Source of the DNA: Comamonas testosteroni TK102
GTDB lineage: Bacteria > Pseudomonadota > Gammaproteobacteria > Burkholderiales > Burkholderiaceae_C
Direction: 5' to 3'
NCBI RefSeq assembly: GCF_000739375.1
Contig: NZ_CP006704.1
Location: forward strand, 2,976,001-3,040,000
DNA length: 64,000 nt
Position 1 is the first letter of the stretch, and each line of letters starts with the position of its first letter. Both the position numbers and the translations under genes were made by a program. Shown piece by piece: positions 1 to 10,562 of this stretch. Below the pieces are notes generated by a model. That model saw nothing but the letters and a program-made list of their open reading frames with translations, did not search any database and was not told the DNA's origin.

Positions 1-407
1 GAGACCCCGGCTTGAATCGGCACCACGGGCGCGGGGCCGATGCTGGCGCCCAGCAGGATGGAGAGGAATGCGCCCAGGCTCATGCGCAGCAACAGGTGCT
101 GCTCGGGCAGCTGCCACAGCAGATCGCCGATCACGATGCCGAGTGTGCAGCCTATGAGCAGACTGCGTGCCTGCTTCAGATGGCTGGGCAGCCCGGGTGC
201 GAGGCAGATCACGGCGGTGACCACGGCGAAAGCCGGCTTTGGGTGGCCCCAGAGCTGCTGGGCGATGACCCAGGCCAGCATGCTGGCCAGTGCTGCGGCA
301 AGTGCATCACGCAGGGCCAGCCTGGCTCTTGAAGGCAAAGTGGTCTTGGCTCGGCGCCAGGCCAGCATGAAGGGGGTGCTCCAGCGCAATCTCAAACTCC
401 TTGGCAT
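1..407 (-). CDS. FUSC-like inner-membrane protein, N-terminal part (runs off the window)
   Basis: The reverse strand is open from an ATG at 407 to the left edge, giving about 135 residues. After a short basic start (MPRSLRLRWSTPF) there are hydrophobic stretches rich in Ala, Leu and Gly, with motifs such as GHPKPAFAVVTAVICLAPG and GCTLGIVIGD. These look like the N-terminal membrane helices of FUSC / aromatic-acid exporter family proteins, which export small organic acids across the inner membrane. A second in-frame ATG lies at 368. The C-terminal part is outside the window, so neither length nor substrate can be judged. The assignment is by family resemblance only. Confidence 0.55.
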   Translation of the reverse strand, partial: MPRSLRLRWSTPFMLAWRRAKTTLPSRARLALRDALAAALASMLAWVIAQQLWGHPKPAFAVVTAVICLAPGLPSHLKQARSLLIGCTLGIVIGDLLWQLPEQHLLLRMSLGAFLSILLGASIGPAPVVPIQAGV

Positions 408-624
408 AGCCTCTGATCAGACTGTGATTCAAGGATGTTAGAGGGCGCAGCGAGATTGCTTTGTGGGAAATACGCCACGTCCTCCGAAAATGCAGCGGCA
501 TTGTGCCGCAGTCCGCCGAGTCGTCGTACTGGGCCGGGGACTCGAGAAAGCCGCTGGTGACGATGCCTGGTGCTGATATGGCCGAAGAAGCGCTTGTGAA
601 TCACGCCGCCTAAAAGGAGCTGCC

Positions 625-1113
625 TCAATGCTCTTGCAGCAGAGCCTGAATGCAATGCCATTCGGCCTCGGTCACCGGGGTGATGGAGAGGCGATTGCCT
701 TTTTGCAGTACACGCATCTGCTGCAGTGGAGCTTGTCCGCGCAGCTCGGCCATCAGCAGCGGCCGGGTTTTCTTCAGTGCCTGCACGTCCAGCGTCAGCC
801 AGCGCGGTTTGTCGACCGGGGACTTGGGGTCGTAGTAGGGATCCTCAGGATCAAACTGTGAGGGGTCCACGCGCAGATTGCCGGCAATGCGGGCTAGGCC
901 GTAGATGCCGGGTTCGGCGCAACTGGAGTGCCAGTACAGAACGCCGTCGCCGACCTGCATATCGTCACGCATGAAATTGCGGGCCTGGTAGTTGCGCACG
1001 CCGTTCCAGGCAATGGTCTGTCCGGGGGCTGCCAATGCGTGGTCGATGGAGTACTCGTCAGGCTCGTTCTTCATGAGCCAGTAACGCTGGGCCAGGGTGC
1101 TGCTGTCGTTCAT
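625..1113 (-). CDS. EVE domain-containing protein
   Basis: This 162-residue protein begins with the hallmark YWLMKNEPDEYSIDHA and continues with WNGVRNYQARNFMRDDM and GDGVLYWHSS, which are typical of EVE (thymocyte nuclear protein 1-like) proteins. The family has a PUA/YTH-like fold thought to bind modified nucleic-acid bases. The whole protein is one domain of the usual length. It starts with an ATG at 1113. No signal peptide or membrane segment is visible. The cellular role of bacterial stand-alone EVE proteins is not settled, so only the domain is named. Confidence 0.85.
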   Translation of the reverse strand: MNDSSTLAQRYWLMKNEPDEYSIDHALAAPGQTIAWNGVRNYQARNFMRDDMQVGDGVLYWHSSCAEPGIYGLARIAGNLRVDPSQFDPEDPYYDPKSPVDKPRWLTLDVQALKKTRPLLMAELRGQAPLQQMRVLQKGNRLSITPVTEAEWHCIQALLQEH

Positions 1114-1143
1114 AGCTGGATTGTCGGTGAGGAAGTGGCGGGC

Positions 1144-1752
1144 TTAGTCATGAGGGCCGCGTTGCCAGGGGCCGCGATCTTGCTGCTGCCAGCTGCGTAC
1201 CAGATCGCTATTGCGTTGCAGCAGGTTGCGGGTGTCCAGCCAGCGGCCGGGAATGTCCAGCTCGGCCTCTTCGACCACGCGCATGCAGTCCTGAATATGG
1301 CGCTCTCCCAGAAAGCGCAGCGTGGCGTAGCCTATCGATGCCGCTGCGAGCTGGCCCAGTAGCGGCACATATTTGGCGGCCTGTCTGGTGCTCATGCGCA
1401 GTCCCATGGCTTTGCCAAGACGCAGCACCATATCGCGGGTGATGAACTTGCCGATCAGCACGGAGCCGACCATGGCGACGGCTTTCTGCACCTGCTCGCG
1501 CTTGCCTGGCGTGAGCTGGTCGAGCTGCTCGGGTGTCAACCCGAATTCCTGGTTGATGCGCGGATAGAGCTGCGCTAGCAGGGCAGCATCGGCAGCCCAG
1601 TCCAGCCCTGGTATCGGAATGGTGCTGGCAGCAGCGCTGATGAGCGCACGCTTTCTGAGCAGCTTGCGGGCCCGTGCAGCGGCCTGTGCAATGTCTTTGC
1701 GCTCTGCTCTGGTCGCGCTGAGATTTCTCAAACTCGGGTCTTTTTTCCACAT
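1144..1752 (-). CDS. DUF697-type membrane-associated protein
   Basis: About 202 residues counted from the ATG at 1752. That start lies just beyond the hairpin terminator of the gene upstream; starts further upstream would have to read through the terminator. The N-terminus is basic (ERKDIAQAAARARKLLRKRA). It is followed by a Pro/Gly-containing hydrophobic segment (AAASTIPIPGLDWAADAALLA), then a helical region and a second hydrophobic segment (YVPLLGQLAAASIGYATLRF). This arrangement is that of DUF697 proteins, which also occur as C-terminal domains of some GTPases. No GTPase domain is present. Function unknown. Confidence 0.6.
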   Translation of the reverse strand: MWKKDPSLRNLSATRAERKDIAQAAARARKLLRKRALISAAASTIPIPGLDWAADAALLAQLYPRINQEFGLTPEQLDQLTPGKREQVQKAVAMVGSVLIGKFITRDMVLRLGKAMGLRMSTRQAAKYVPLLGQLAAASIGYATLRFLGERHIQDCMRVVEEAELDIPGRWLDTRNLLQRNSDLVRSWQQQDRGPWQRGPHD

Positions 1753-1779
1753 ATACGGTAAGAAGATGCAGGAAATAGA

Positions 1780-1804
1780 AAAAGGGGCCCAAGGGGCCCC
1801 TTTT
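1780..1804 (-). terminator. Rho-independent terminator of glsB
   Basis: A perfect 10-bp stem (AAAAGGGGCC / GGCCCCTTTT) has a 5-nt loop and a run of A on the plus strand that reads as U on the minus strand. It lies just after the minus-strand GlsB gene. Being A/T-flanked on both sides it could work in both directions. Confidence 0.8.
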
Positions 1805-1819
1805 GTTCGGAATTCAGAT

Positions 1820-2071
1820 TCAGTTGGCCTTATCGCGCACCATGCCATAAATAAACAAAAGAATCACTGCTCCAACCACCGAGGCAATCCAGCCTGCGGT
1901 TTGCCCGGGCTGGTACCAGCCCATGGCCGAGCCCAGATAGGTGGCTACAAACGAGCCCACGATACCGAGAAGAATCGTCATGATCCAGCCCATGCTATCG
2001 TTGCCGGGCTTGATGGCCCGTGCAATCAAACCGACGATAAGACCGATGATGATGGTTCCGATGATGGACAT
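1820..2071 (-). CDS. GlsB/YeaQ/YmgE-family stress-response membrane protein
   Basis: The 83-residue protein consists of three hydrophobic segments: GTIIIGLIVGLIARAIKPG, WIMTILLGIVGSFVATYLG and GWIASVVGAVILLFIYGMV. The conserved GLIARAIKPG and GIVGSFVATYLG patterns identify the transglycosylase-associated / GlsB family of small inner-membrane proteins. Members are commonly induced by stress, but their biochemical role is unknown. The gene is monocistronic, with a strong terminator right after it. Confidence 0.85.
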   Translation of the reverse strand: MSIIGTIIIGLIVGLIARAIKPGNDSMGWIMTILLGIVGSFVATYLGSAMGWYQPGQTAGWIASVVGAVILLFIYGMVRDKAN

Positions 2072-2213
2072 AGTCTGTTCCCTGTTGGTGCTTTGACGAA
2101 AGTCACTCTACGCGGGCCCAAAGCCCGACTCTGTCGGACGATTCTGAATGTCGGCGCGAGCGGGCTTCTTCCATGGAGGCGGAGGGGTGAGGCGGGCTGC
2201 CAAGGCCAGAAAC

Positions 2214-2237
2214 GAAAAAAGCCTGCACAAAGCAGGC
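2214..2237 (-). terminator. Rho-independent terminator of the NlpC/P60 gene
   Basis: The stem GCCTGC (2221-2226) / GCAGGC (2232-2237) is followed on the minus strand by a run of U (AAAAAA at 2215-2220 on the plus strand). It lies about 27 bases past the stop of the NlpC/P60 gene. Confidence 0.8.
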
Positions 2238-2263
2238 GTTTCTTGCAGGCGCCTGATGGGGTG

Positions 2264-2914
2264 TCAGGGCTGCAGGGGGCCCAGGGCGCTGTAGGCTGCC
2301 GCCGTGGTTGCCGAGGCATCGGCACCTTCGACACGGCGGGCGCCGTCGAAGCGACGCGCCCAGTAGGAGGTTTGCATGCTTTCCACACGCACGCTGGCGC
2401 CGGTACGAGGTGCGTGGATGAATTTGCCGTCACCCACATAGATGCCCACATGACTGAATGTGCGGCGCATGGTGTTGAAGAACACCAGATCGCCTGGCTT
2501 GAGGTCGTTGCGGTCAATTTGCTGAGTGGCGTTGGCCTGTTCGGCAGAGACGCGAGGCAGAACCTTGCCCATGGTCTGGGAGTAGATGGCACGCACGAAA
2601 CCGCTGCAGTCGAAGCCAGTCTCAGCGTTGGTGCCACCCAGGCGATAGGGAACGCCAAGGAAACCCATGGCTGTCACCACCAGATCGGAAGTTTTCTCGG
2701 CCACGTTCTGACGTGCTTCACGCACGAAGTCAGTCGTCTTCTCGGCCACGGAGTGGCGAGCTTCACGCAACTGGGTGATGAGGCCGCGGTTGACCAGCAA
2801 CTGGGCCATGTCGTCGTCACGCTGCTCGCTGGGCGCCGCGTGCGCAGAGGTAACGCCGACAAATAGAAGTGCAATAAGCCATCGGGACATGGGGCGTGAG
2901 GGTAACACGTTCAT
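2264..2914 (-). CDS. C40-family (NlpC/P60) peptidoglycan endopeptidase, secreted
   Basis: About 216 residues from the ATG at 2914; an alternative ATG is at 2890. A signal peptide ends near AHA-AP, so the protein acts in the periplasm. The C-terminal NlpC/P60 domain carries the Cys-His-His triad: Cys in GFDCSGF (about residue 103), His in FSHVGIYVG (about 155) and His in FIHAPRTG (about 167). Such enzymes cut peptide stems of peptidoglycan. Between signal and catalytic domain lies a tandem duplication of about 15 residues (REARHSVAEKTTDFV / REARQNVAEKTSDLV), probably a helical spacer. The gene stands alone with its own terminator. Confidence 0.85.
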   Translation of the reverse strand: MNVLPSRPMSRWLIALLFVGVTSAHAAPSEQRDDDMAQLLVNRGLITQLREARHSVAEKTTDFVREARQNVAEKTSDLVVTAMGFLGVPYRLGGTNAETGFDCSGFVRAIYSQTMGKVLPRVSAEQANATQQIDRNDLKPGDLVFFNTMRRTFSHVGIYVGDGKFIHAPRTGASVRVESMQTSYWARRFDGARRVEGADASATTAAAYSALGPLQP

Positions 2915-3266
2915 TTGTAGGATGGGGGCTCTATTTCCAATTTTTTCTCTTGGTTTTTGATGCAGCACAGCAAGTGAGCTGCGGGCATAAGCTTATTGCG
3001 TGAGCTGCTCTCAAATTTGCAGCGTATGACAGTACGTAATTTCCCCATTCTGGTGAATGCGGGTCGGGAATGCACCAATTCATGGTATTGACACAAAAAA
3101 GGCGTTGCATTGACGGACTCTCTGCCCCGGAATGCGCTTGCAGCGACAATAGCGCCATCGATTGCAGCCGATGCGGCGCGCTTGCTCGGCGCGTTGCACG
3201 TCGGTCCTGCGCAAGCGCTGCGCTTTTTTGGCGGCAGGCTTGACACAGTTTTAAGAAAGATTTGCC
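2915..3266. other. Intergenic region between divergent genes
   Basis: About 350 bases separate the divergent NlpC/P60 and isochorismatase-like genes. A TTGACA-like element lies near 3240, only about 25 bases before the isochorismatase start, so promoter placement is unclear. Reverse-strand open frames here have no recognisable protein character and are not called. No RNA gene was recognised. Confidence 0.5.
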
Positions 3267-3869
3267 ATGTTGTTAGAAGCTTCCGAGTCGCAACTGGTTC
3301 TGGTGGACTACCAGGACAAGCTGATGCCCGTCATCCATGAAGGCGCTCAAGCGCTGGCCAATGCCGTCAAGCTGGCCAAGATGGCGCAGTTGCTGGAGGT
3401 GCCTGTCTGGGGAACGGAGCAGAACCCTTCGCGCCTTGGCGCCAACAATGCGGAGCTGAAGGCACTTTGCCAGAAGACGCTGGAGAAAATGTATTTCAGC
3501 GCCGTACCTGAGGGGCTGGGTGAATGGCTGCGTCCTCCTGCCAAGCCGCAGGGCGGCAATGCGCGCAGCCTGCCCAAGCATCTGCAAAAGCCGCAGCAGC
3601 AGGCGCCCGAGCGCAATATGGTGGTGATTGCGGGTTGCGAAACCCATGTCTGCCTGTTGCAGACAGCGCTGGAGCTGCTGGAAGACGAGTTCGATGTGTG
3701 GGTGGTGACGGATGCCTGCAGCTCGCGTACCGAGCGTAACCGGGATGCTGCGTTTGACCGTCTGGCGGGTGCCGGCGCCGAGCTGGTGACCACCGAGATG
3801 GTGATGTTCGAGTGGCTGCGCACCTGCGAAGACCCCGCCTTCAAGGAGATGCTGGCTCTGGTCAAGTAA
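3267..3869 (+). CDS. Isochorismatase-family cysteine hydrolase
   Basis: The 200-residue protein has the isochorismatase/nicotinamidase fold. The N-terminal LVDYQDKLMP supplies the catalytic Asp (residue 14), and GCETHVCLLQTA carries the catalytic Cys (residue 124). The short linker around residues 90-115 is rich in Pro, Gln and Lys. Family members hydrolyse isochorismate, nicotinamide, N-carbamoyl compounds and similar substrates; the YcaC-like subgroup has no agreed substrate. The start is an ATG at 3267 and a clear terminator follows. Specificity cannot be inferred from context. Confidence 0.8.
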   Translation: MLLEASESQLVLVDYQDKLMPVIHEGAQALANAVKLAKMAQLLEVPVWGTEQNPSRLGANNAELKALCQKTLEKMYFSAVPEGLGEWLRPPAKPQGGNARSLPKHLQKPQQQAPERNMVVIAGCETHVCLLQTALELLEDEFDVWVVTDACSSRTERNRDAAFDRLAGAGAELVTTEMVMFEWLRTCEDPAFKEMLALVK

Positions 3870-3893
3870 TCGCCTGCAGTCAGTCAATGGAGT

Positions 3894-3918
3894 AAGCGCC
3901 CTTCCTTGGGCGCTTTTT
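3894..3918 (+). terminator. Rho-independent terminator after the isochorismatase-like gene
   Basis: An 8-bp perfect stem (AAGCGCCC 3894-3901 / GGGCGCTT 3908-3915) with a 6-nt loop is followed directly by a T run. Confidence 0.9.
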
Positions 3919-4135
3919 CTTTGGGCGATGCATTGGCGCGCCAGGTCTCTATTCAAGGATGTCAAGGTCTCTTGAGCCGAGCCCGGCCCCGCGACGGCCT
4001 TCATGGTTTGAGCCACTAGCACTGAGCTGCATGGATGCAGTTGTCAAGCCCTGTCAGTTTTGGGCAAGCGCGTTATGAATAATTATGAATTCAGAAAGCT
4101 CTCTGCAAAAGACGGAGAGTCAAGGAGACATATTC

Positions 4136-6028
<1,893 letters not shown>

Positions 6029-6113
6029 CTTCCGCAACGGTGGTTGCAGAGCTTCATTCCCGTGGCCAGCGTCGGCTGGACGGCGCAACGGGATTTCGGC
6101 GAATCCAGAGTTC

Positions 6114-6143
6114 AAGGCCTGCGACCATCAAGGCGCAGGCCTT
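6114..6143. terminator. Strong hairpin after prpE
   Basis: A perfect 10-bp stem (AAGGCCTGCG / CGCAGGCCTT) with a 10-nt loop lies 85 bases after prpE. Only a weak T-rich tail follows, so it may be a terminator or an mRNA-stabilising hairpin. Confidence 0.55.
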
Positions 6144-6230
6144 GCTGTTTGCAGCCTAAAATCGCCCGATCACGCTGCGCAGCCCGCTGCCTGGCGCCAT
6201 GGAATTGAAAAACTTCGAGAAAGAGCTGTC

Positions 6231-7619
6231 GTGCAAGTTGCATCCTCCATCTTCAAGGCCTATGACATTCGCGGCATCGTGCCGTCGACACTGACTGAAG
6301 ACGTCGCCCGTGGCATCGGCCGCGCATTCGGCATGGCAGCGCTGGTCGCCGGTGAAAAAACCGTGGCGGTTGGGCGTGATGGCCGTCTGTCGGGTCCCGC
6401 GCTGTCGGCCGCATTGATGCAGGGCCTGACCGAGGTGGGCGTGAATGTGATCGACATCGGCCTGGCCACCACCCCCATGCTCTACTTTGCCGCCGCCACC
6501 TTGTGCACCAGCGGCATCCAGGTGACGGGCAGCCACAACCCCAACGATTACAACGGCTTCAAGATGGTGCTCGCAGGCCGCGCCATTTATGGCGATGAAA
6601 TCCAGGCCCTGCGCGTGCGCATGGAAACGGAGGACTGGACGATTACCGGTGCCGGACAGATCAGCCGGGCCGATGTGCTGGCCGATTACACCGCCCGCAT
6701 CGTGGGCGACGTGAGGCTCGCGCGGCCCATGAAGATTGTGGTGGACTGCGGCAACGGCGTGGCAGGTGCATCGGCTCCCGCCATCTTCCGTCAGCTGGGC
6801 TGCGAGGTGATCGAGCTGTTCTCTGAAGTCGACGGCAACTTCCCCAATCATCATCCCGACCCCAGCAAGCCCGAGAACCTGCGCGATGTGATCCATGCCC
6901 TGCAGACCAGCGATGCCGAGCTGGGTCTGGCTTTTGACGGTGACGGCGACCGCCTGGGCATTGTGACCAAGGACGGCCAGAACATCTTCCCCGACCGTCA
7001 GATGATGCTGTTCGCCAAGGATGTGCTTTCGCGCGTGCCCGGCGGCTCCATCGTGTTCGACGTCAAGTGCACCCAGCGTCTGGCACCCGAGATCGAAGCG
7101 GCCGGCGGCAAGGCCGTGATGTACAAGACCGGCCATTCGTTGGTCAAGGCTCGCATGAAGGAGCTGGGCGCGCCGCTGGGCGGCGAGATGAGCGGCCATA
7201 TCTTCTTCAAGGAGCGCTGGTACGGCTTTGACGATGGCACTTATGCGGGCTGCCGTCTGCTCGAAATCGTCAGTCGCGAAACCGACCCCAGCGCACTGCT
7301 TAACGCACTGCCCAGCAGCTTCTCCACGCCCGAGCTCAATGTGGCTTGTGCCGAAGGCGAGCCCCATCGTCTGGCGGCCGAGCTGCAGGCGCTCGCTGCC
7401 ACGGAGTTTGCTGAACCTGCCCGGGTCAGCACCATTGACGGCCTGCGCGTGGACTGGGCCGACGGCTTCGGCCTGATCCGCGCCAGCAACACCACGCCGG
7501 TGCTGGTGCTGCGCTTTGAAGGCCATACACAGCAAGCCTTGCAGCGCATAGAAGCGCAGATGCTGGCCTTGCTCAAGCGCGTCAAGCCCGACGCTCAGGT
7601 AGGCGCTTCCGCGCACTGA
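6231..7619 (+). CDS. Phosphomannomutase/phosphoglucomutase
   Basis: The 462-residue alpha-D-phosphohexomutase starts at a GTG (6231) with a purine-rich AGAAAGAG site upstream. Domain 1 carries the phosphoserine loop VTGSHNPNDYNGF (about residue 97), domain 2 the metal loop DGDGDRLGI (about 235), domain 3 the sugar-binding GEMSGHIFF (about 317), and domain 4 the phosphate-binding RASNTTPVLVLRFEG. The enzyme interconverts 6- and 1-phosphates of mannose and glucose for LPS and exopolysaccharide sugars. The Kdo transferase gene follows after 18 bases, so the two are probably co-transcribed for envelope synthesis. Confidence 0.92.
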   Translation: MQVASSIFKAYDIRGIVPSTLTEDVARGIGRAFGMAALVAGEKTVAVGRDGRLSGPALSAALMQGLTEVGVNVIDIGLATTPMLYFAAATLCTSGIQVTGSHNPNDYNGFKMVLAGRAIYGDEIQALRVRMETEDWTITGAGQISRADVLADYTARIVGDVRLARPMKIVVDCGNGVAGASAPAIFRQLGCEVIELFSEVDGNFPNHHPDPSKPENLRDVIHALQTSDAELGLAFDGDGDRLGIVTKDGQNIFPDRQMMLFAKDVLSRVPGGSIVFDVKCTQRLAPEIEAAGGKAVMYKTGHSLVKARMKELGAPLGGEMSGHIFFKERWYGFDDGTYAGCRLLEIVSRETDPSALLNALPSSFSTPELNVACAEGEPHRLAAELQALAATEFAEPARVSTIDGLRVDWADGFGLIRASNTTPVLVLRFEGHTQQALQRIEAQMLALLKRVKPDAQVGASAH

Positions 7620-7637
7620 CCGAAGCAGCGCTCAAGC

Positions 7638-8942
7638 ATGGCCAAACCGGCTCCCATGAGCTTTGCCCGTGCGCTGTTCAGTGCGCTGGCCTGGGCGGTG
7701 CAGCCGCTGCTGTGGCGCAAGCTGCGTCGCAGAGCTCGGGCTGAACCGGGATACGGCGTCGCCGTGCCTGAACGCTTCGGCCATTACCAGCCAGCAGATC
7801 TGGGGCGCGATGGACGCGGCCGTTGGGTGTGGATTCATTCGGTGTCGCTGGGCGAGACCCGGGCTGCTGCCATTCTGATCAAGGCCTTGCGCGAGCGCAT
7901 GCCGGCGATGCGTCTGCTGCTGACGCACAGCACTGCGACTGGGCGAGAGGAGGGCGCAAAGCTGTTGCACCCGGGCGATGTGCAGGTCTGGCTGCCCTGG
8001 GACTCCCTGAGTGCCACCAGGCGTTTTGTCGCGCAGTTCCGGCCTGCCGTGGGCGTGCTGATGGAAACCGAGATCTGGCCGAATCTGATTGCGGCCTGTG
8101 CCAACACGGGCATTCCTCTGGCCCTGGCCAATGCACGCCTCAACGAAAAATCCGAAGCGGGCGCCTTGAGAGTCAGGCCCCTGTCTCGCCCCGCGTACGC
8201 CGCACTGGCTGCCGTCTGGGCGCAGACCGAGGCCGATGCCAAGCGCCTGCGCAATGTAGGCGCCAGCGTGGATGCGGTGCTGGGCAATCTCAAATTCGAC
8301 GTGCAGCCCGATACTGCCCAGATCGCCCGGGCAGGCCAATGGCGCGCAGAACTGGCACGCCCCGTACTGCTGTTTGCCAGCAGCCGCGAGGGCGAGGAAG
8401 CGATGTTCATCGATGCGCTCAAGGCCCTGGGCGATGCTGCAGCGGCGGTGCAATGGCTGGTCGTTCCGCGTCACCCTCAGCGCTTTGACGAGGTGGAGAG
8501 CTTGCTGGGCAAGGCGGGCTTTGCTGTTTCGCGGCGCAGCCAGTGGGAGCAGAGGCCTCCCATGCAGTCCGGCGCGATCTGGCTTGGAGACTCGCTGGGC
8601 GAGATGCCCCTGTATTACGGCCTGGCAGCGGCAGCCCTGATGGGCGGGAGTTTTGCACCGCTGGGTGGGCAGAACCTGATCGAGGCGCTGGCCTGTGATT
8701 GTCCCGTGATACTCGGGCCGCATACCTTCAATTTCAGTCAGGCCTCCGAGCAGGCGCTGCATGCCGGAGCAGCCCTGGGCGTGGAGACTATGGGAGCGGG
8801 CTTGTGCCAGGCCCTGGATCTGGTGGCCAAGCCAGATCGTCTGCAGGCTGCCGTACAAAGCTGCCGCCAGATGGTGCTGGGCAATCGGGGTGCGGCCGCG
8901 GCCACGGCCGAGGCGATTCAAGCGTTGATGGATGCTCCTTGA
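7638..8942 (+). CDS. waaA: 3-deoxy-D-manno-octulosonic acid (Kdo) transferase
   Basis: The 434-residue GT30 glycosyltransferase moves Kdo from CMP-Kdo to lipid A precursor at the inner face of the inner membrane. An N-terminal hydrophobic stretch (ARALFSALAWAVQPLLW) anchors it. The conserved motifs WVWIHSVSLGETRAA, LLTHSTATGREE, METEIWPN, NAIL-like LGNLKFD, ASSREGEE and GGSFAPLGGQNLIE are all present. The protein has about the usual family length and looks intact. It lies 18 bases downstream of the phosphohexomutase gene and converges on tolC. Confidence 0.92.
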   Translation: MAKPAPMSFARALFSALAWAVQPLLWRKLRRRARAEPGYGVAVPERFGHYQPADLGRDGRGRWVWIHSVSLGETRAAAILIKALRERMPAMRLLLTHSTATGREEGAKLLHPGDVQVWLPWDSLSATRRFVAQFRPAVGVLMETEIWPNLIAACANTGIPLALANARLNEKSEAGALRVRPLSRPAYAALAAVWAQTEADAKRLRNVGASVDAVLGNLKFDVQPDTAQIARAGQWRAELARPVLLFASSREGEEAMFIDALKALGDAAAAVQWLVVPRHPQRFDEVESLLGKAGFAVSRRSQWEQRPPMQSGAIWLGDSLGEMPLYYGLAAAALMGGSFAPLGGQNLIEALACDCPVILGPHTFNFSQASEQALHAGAALGVETMGAGLCQALDLVAKPDRLQAAVQSCRQMVLGNRGAAAATAEAIQALMDAP

Positions 8943-9023
8943 TCAGGAGCATATGGTGCCCTATGGGTAAAGGTTTGGCGTCGATAAGACGTTAAACCCT
9001 GGAAGCCTGTTTCTCGACCGGTC

Positions 9024-10490
9024 TTAGCGCTTGAGCGTTCTGGCTGCAGGCTTTGCAGCAGCCATGCCGCTTGTGACCGCCGGCCTGGCTGCGGCAGCCG
9101 GGGCAATACTGGGCGTGCGCGTCAGTGCGTCGATCATGCGCAGATCATCGTCAGTAAGCACTCCCGCGGCCTGGCGCAACTTGAGCTGGCCAAGCAGCAC
9201 CTGATAGCGCGCATTGGCCAGGTCGCGCTCGGTCTGGTAGACCTGACTCTGGGCATTGAGCACATCGATATTGATACGCACGCCAACCTCATAACCCATC
9301 TTGTTGGCTTCCAGCGCACTCTGGCTGGAGGCGAGAGCTGCTTCCAGCGCCTTGACCTGAGCCTGGCCGGACTGCACGCCGAGGAAGGCCGTGCGCGTAG
9401 CCTGCTCCACGCTGCGGCGGGCATCGTCGAGCTGGGCGCGGGCTTTTTCCTCCAGCGCCACGGTTTCCCGGATGCGGTTCTGCACCGCAAAGCCCGCAAA
9501 CAGCGGCATGTTCATGACCACGCCGATCTGGGCTGCGTTGGTGCGATAGCTCAGGGGAATGGATGGAGTCATGGAGCCGTTGGGATAACGGTTGACCACA
9601 TAACCGGCCTGCAGGTCCACGGTGGGCTTGTGGCCGGCCTCGGCCTTCTGCGTGTCCAGCCTGGCGATGTCCAGGGCCAGCTGGGCCTGACGCAACTGGG
9701 GCTGGGCCGCCAGTGCCTTGTCCACCCAGTCTTGCATATTGTCGGGCTCCACCCTGGGCAGGGTCAGCGGCGCAGCCAGCGGTGCGGGCTGAATGCCGAC
9801 GCGGCCCACGAGCTGATCCAGGGCTACGCGCTTGACCTGCAGGTCATTTTGCGCAGCGATTTCCTGGGCCGTGACCAGATCGAAGCGTGACTGGGCTTCG
9901 CGTGAATCGGTGATGGTGGCCGTGCCAACTTCGAAATTGCGCTTGGCCATCTCGAGCTGGGTGCTGATGGCCTGCTTTTGCGACTGGGCCACCTGCACGC
10001 TGTCCTGGGCCGCCAGCACATCGAAATAAGCCTGGGACACACGCACGATCAGGTTCTGCGCAGCCGCATCCAGCTGAGCCTGGGCCACATCCACGCCGCG
10101 CTGCCCCTGCTCGTAGGCAATCTTGTTGGCAGGACGGTACAGCGGCTGCTGGGCGCTGAGCTGCACGTTCTGCTGTGTGTTGTTGAAGCTGCTGGCCATG
10201 CCGGGTATGGGCACGGAGGTATGGATGTCCACATGGGTGCGGTTGGCACCCGCTGACAGCCCCACGTTGGGCAGCAGCCCGGACAGGGCCTGATCGGCAC
10301 GGCTGGCAGCCGCTCTCGCATCGGCTTGCTGGGCCTGCCATGAAGCGTCATAGCCGCGTGCCTGGGCCACCAGCTCTGACAAGGTCTGCGCCTGTGTCTG
10401 AGCGCCGGCCCATGCCAGCAAAACTCCCAAGGAAATGGCACGCAGAGCGTGGGCGGAGGGGGCTTGCAGAGGCCTGGGCAGCTTGGTCAT
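9024..10490 (-). CDS. tolC: TolC-family outer-membrane efflux channel
   Basis: The 488-residue protein starts with a signal peptide (cleavage near TQAQ-TLSEL). It shows the duplicated outer-membrane efflux layout: long Gln/Ala-rich coiled-coil helices with repeated motifs (DAAAQNLIVRVSQAYFDVLA; VLNAQSQVYQTERDLANARY). A flexible Ala/Pro tail follows. It forms the trimeric exit duct for the RND pump encoded upstream on the same strand. Two short genes (Pcm-type methyltransferase and rhodanese) sit between pump and channel, an order I believe is seen in other Burkholderiales. The gene converges on waaA. Confidence 0.9.
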   Translation of the reverse strand: MTKLPRPLQAPSAHALRAISLGVLLAWAGAQTQAQTLSELVAQARGYDASWQAQQADARAAASRADQALSGLLPNVGLSAGANRTHVDIHTSVPIPGMASSFNNTQQNVQLSAQQPLYRPANKIAYEQGQRGVDVAQAQLDAAAQNLIVRVSQAYFDVLAAQDSVQVAQSQKQAISTQLEMAKRNFEVGTATITDSREAQSRFDLVTAQEIAAQNDLQVKRVALDQLVGRVGIQPAPLAAPLTLPRVEPDNMQDWVDKALAAQPQLRQAQLALDIARLDTQKAEAGHKPTVDLQAGYVVNRYPNGSMTPSIPLSYRTNAAQIGVVMNMPLFAGFAVQNRIRETVALEEKARAQLDDARRSVEQATRTAFLGVQSGQAQVKALEAALASSQSALEANKMGYEVGVRINIDVLNAQSQVYQTERDLANARYQVLLGQLKLRQAAGVLTDDDLRMIDALTRTPSIAPAAAARPAVTSGMAAAKPAARTLKR

Positions 10491-10562
10491 AGATGTCAGG
10501 TTTGGGCGGTCTCGATCACAACGGGGAACTCAACAGGCAGGAGGCGGGGATGTCGGACGGTC

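Noticed and set aside
392-661. 89-codon open frame on the minus strand upstream of the FUSC-like gene
   Set aside because: Composition is unlike its neighbours, it overlaps the end of the EVE gene and the FUSC start, and no motif is visible.
2911-3246. 111-codon minus-strand frame in the NlpC/isochorismatase gap
   Set aside because: Low-complexity, Ser/Ala/Arg-rich translation without motifs; it overlaps the start of the NlpC gene.
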